A DNA stretch of 7,243 bases. Source: Alphaproteobacteria bacterium (GTDB lineage: Bacteria; Pseudomonadota; Alphaproteobacteria; UBA828). The stretch's first letter is position 1; each line of letters starts with the position of its first letter. The stretch is from contig JAPYQV010000132.1 of NCBI GenBank assembly GCA_029937205.1, positions 1 through 7,243 of the forward strand, read 5' to 3'. Positions 6,865 to 7,243 of this stretch are shown one piece after another. Under the pieces are notes generated by a model. The model was given only the letters and a program-made list of their open reading frames with translations. It was not told the DNA's origin and made no database searches. Made by a program: the position numbers and the translations under genes.

Positions 6865-7243
6865 CTATGGCTTGCGATCCACGATCGCCTTTTCCACGGC
6901 ATCGATGACATTGAGCGGGCAATAGACGCCTTGGCGTGTCCGGAGAAGGAGGCCGGGGATTGACATAACCTCGCAGCCGCCGTAGCGCCGGAAGAAGCTG
7001 AAGAAAAACGAGACGCCGATATAAAGCAGTATCGCCTGATGGAACACATCGGGACCAAGTTGAAAAACGAAAATAGCAGCGAGGGGTGCAAGCAGAATCG
7101 TGGTCCGCATCCAAGTATCCAATCTTGCGAGAAATATCCGACCGAGGAGGAAGCTTGCTGCCGTGTAGGCGCCAAGTGTCGCCGAGAAATAAAGCGCGAG
7201 GTCCGCGAACACATTTGCCGAGGGCGTGTGTGCGGTGTGATAG
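6865..7243 (-). CDS. unassigned membrane protein, C-terminal part (5' end beyond the window)
   Basis: The minus-strand frame is open from the right edge to a TAG at 6865-6867, about 125 residues. A GTG at 7212 could start it (115 residues), but no ribosome binding site precedes this codon and the frame continues upstream, so it is more likely the tail of a longer protein. Three hydrophobic segments can be seen: LALYFSATLGAYTAASFLL, then TTILLAPLAAIFVFQL, then AILLYIGVSFFFSFF. A polar tail follows, with GCEVMSIPGLLLRTRQGVYCP and a final AVEKAIVDRKP. I do not recognise the family. The spacing of the first two helices loosely recalls the end of fused TRAP transporter permeases, but the tail does not, so no name is given. 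The overlapping 132-residue frame from 7214 is less hydrophobic and looks like a shadow. The gene converges on the hemA relic 17 bases away. Confidence 0.6.
   Translation of the reverse strand, partial: YHTAHTPSANVFADLALYFSATLGAYTAASFLLGRIFLARLDTWMRTTILLAPLAAIFVFQLGPDVFHQAILLYIGVSFFFSFFRRYGGCEVMSIPGLLLRTRQGVYCPLNVIDAVEKAIVDRKP

Noticed and set aside
6323..6925. Plus-strand 200-codon frame spanning the MFS 3' end and beyond
   Set aside because: Most of it is an out-of-frame reading of the MFS gene. Only its part from about 6780 to 6847 is meaningful, as the frameshifted hemA relic.
6816..7214. Minus-strand 132-codon frame with an ATG at 7214
   Set aside because: It overlaps the more hydrophobic, membrane-protein-like frame ending at 6865, has a Ser/Arg-rich translation without pattern, and runs into the hemA relic.

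Overview
The window looks like the chromosome of a GC-rich alphaproteobacterium, probably from the Rhodospirillales or a relative. The reasons are a C4-pathway 5-aminolevulinate synthase (hemA), which among bacteria is typical of Alphaproteobacteria, a two-subunit-type glycyl-tRNA synthetase beta chain followed directly by pyruvate phosphate dikinase, and strongly GC-biased codon use in these core genes. No RNA gene, CRISPR array or recognisable insertion sequence was seen.

Layout. Bases 1-425 are the 3' end of glyS. ppdK (451-3117) follows after 25 bases on the same strand. A 165-base AT-rich gap holds a candidate promoter and a small hairpin, then comes hemA (3283-4515). A 100-base gap with a perfect hairpin separates hemA from a convergent LysR-type regulator (4616-5479, minus strand). 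A 139-base divergent control region with three GATA/TATC dyads and a perfect TATAAT lies between this regulator and a YbfB/YjiJ-type MFS transporter (5619-6770, plus strand). The transporter runs into a decayed second copy of part of hemA (about 6747-6847). Last is the 3' part of an unassigned membrane protein on the minus strand (6865-7243, cut by the window edge).

How it fits together. glyS, ppdK and hemA are housekeeping genes: translation, pyruvate/PEP interconversion, and the first step of tetrapyrrole synthesis. The lysR-MFS pair is a regulator with its likely target exporter. By eye it is less GC-rich than ppdK and hemA (sample lines about 48-60% against 73% for one hemA line). It is bracketed by the intact hemA on one side and a hemA fragment in the same orientation on the other. 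The most economical reading is that the pair sits where a hemA duplication, or recombination with a related hemA, took place. The last codons of the MFS gene now lie inside the hemA relic.

I see no undescribed multi-gene system here. The points most worth checking are the hemA relic, the insertion history it implies, and the dyad-rich operator between lysR and the transporter.
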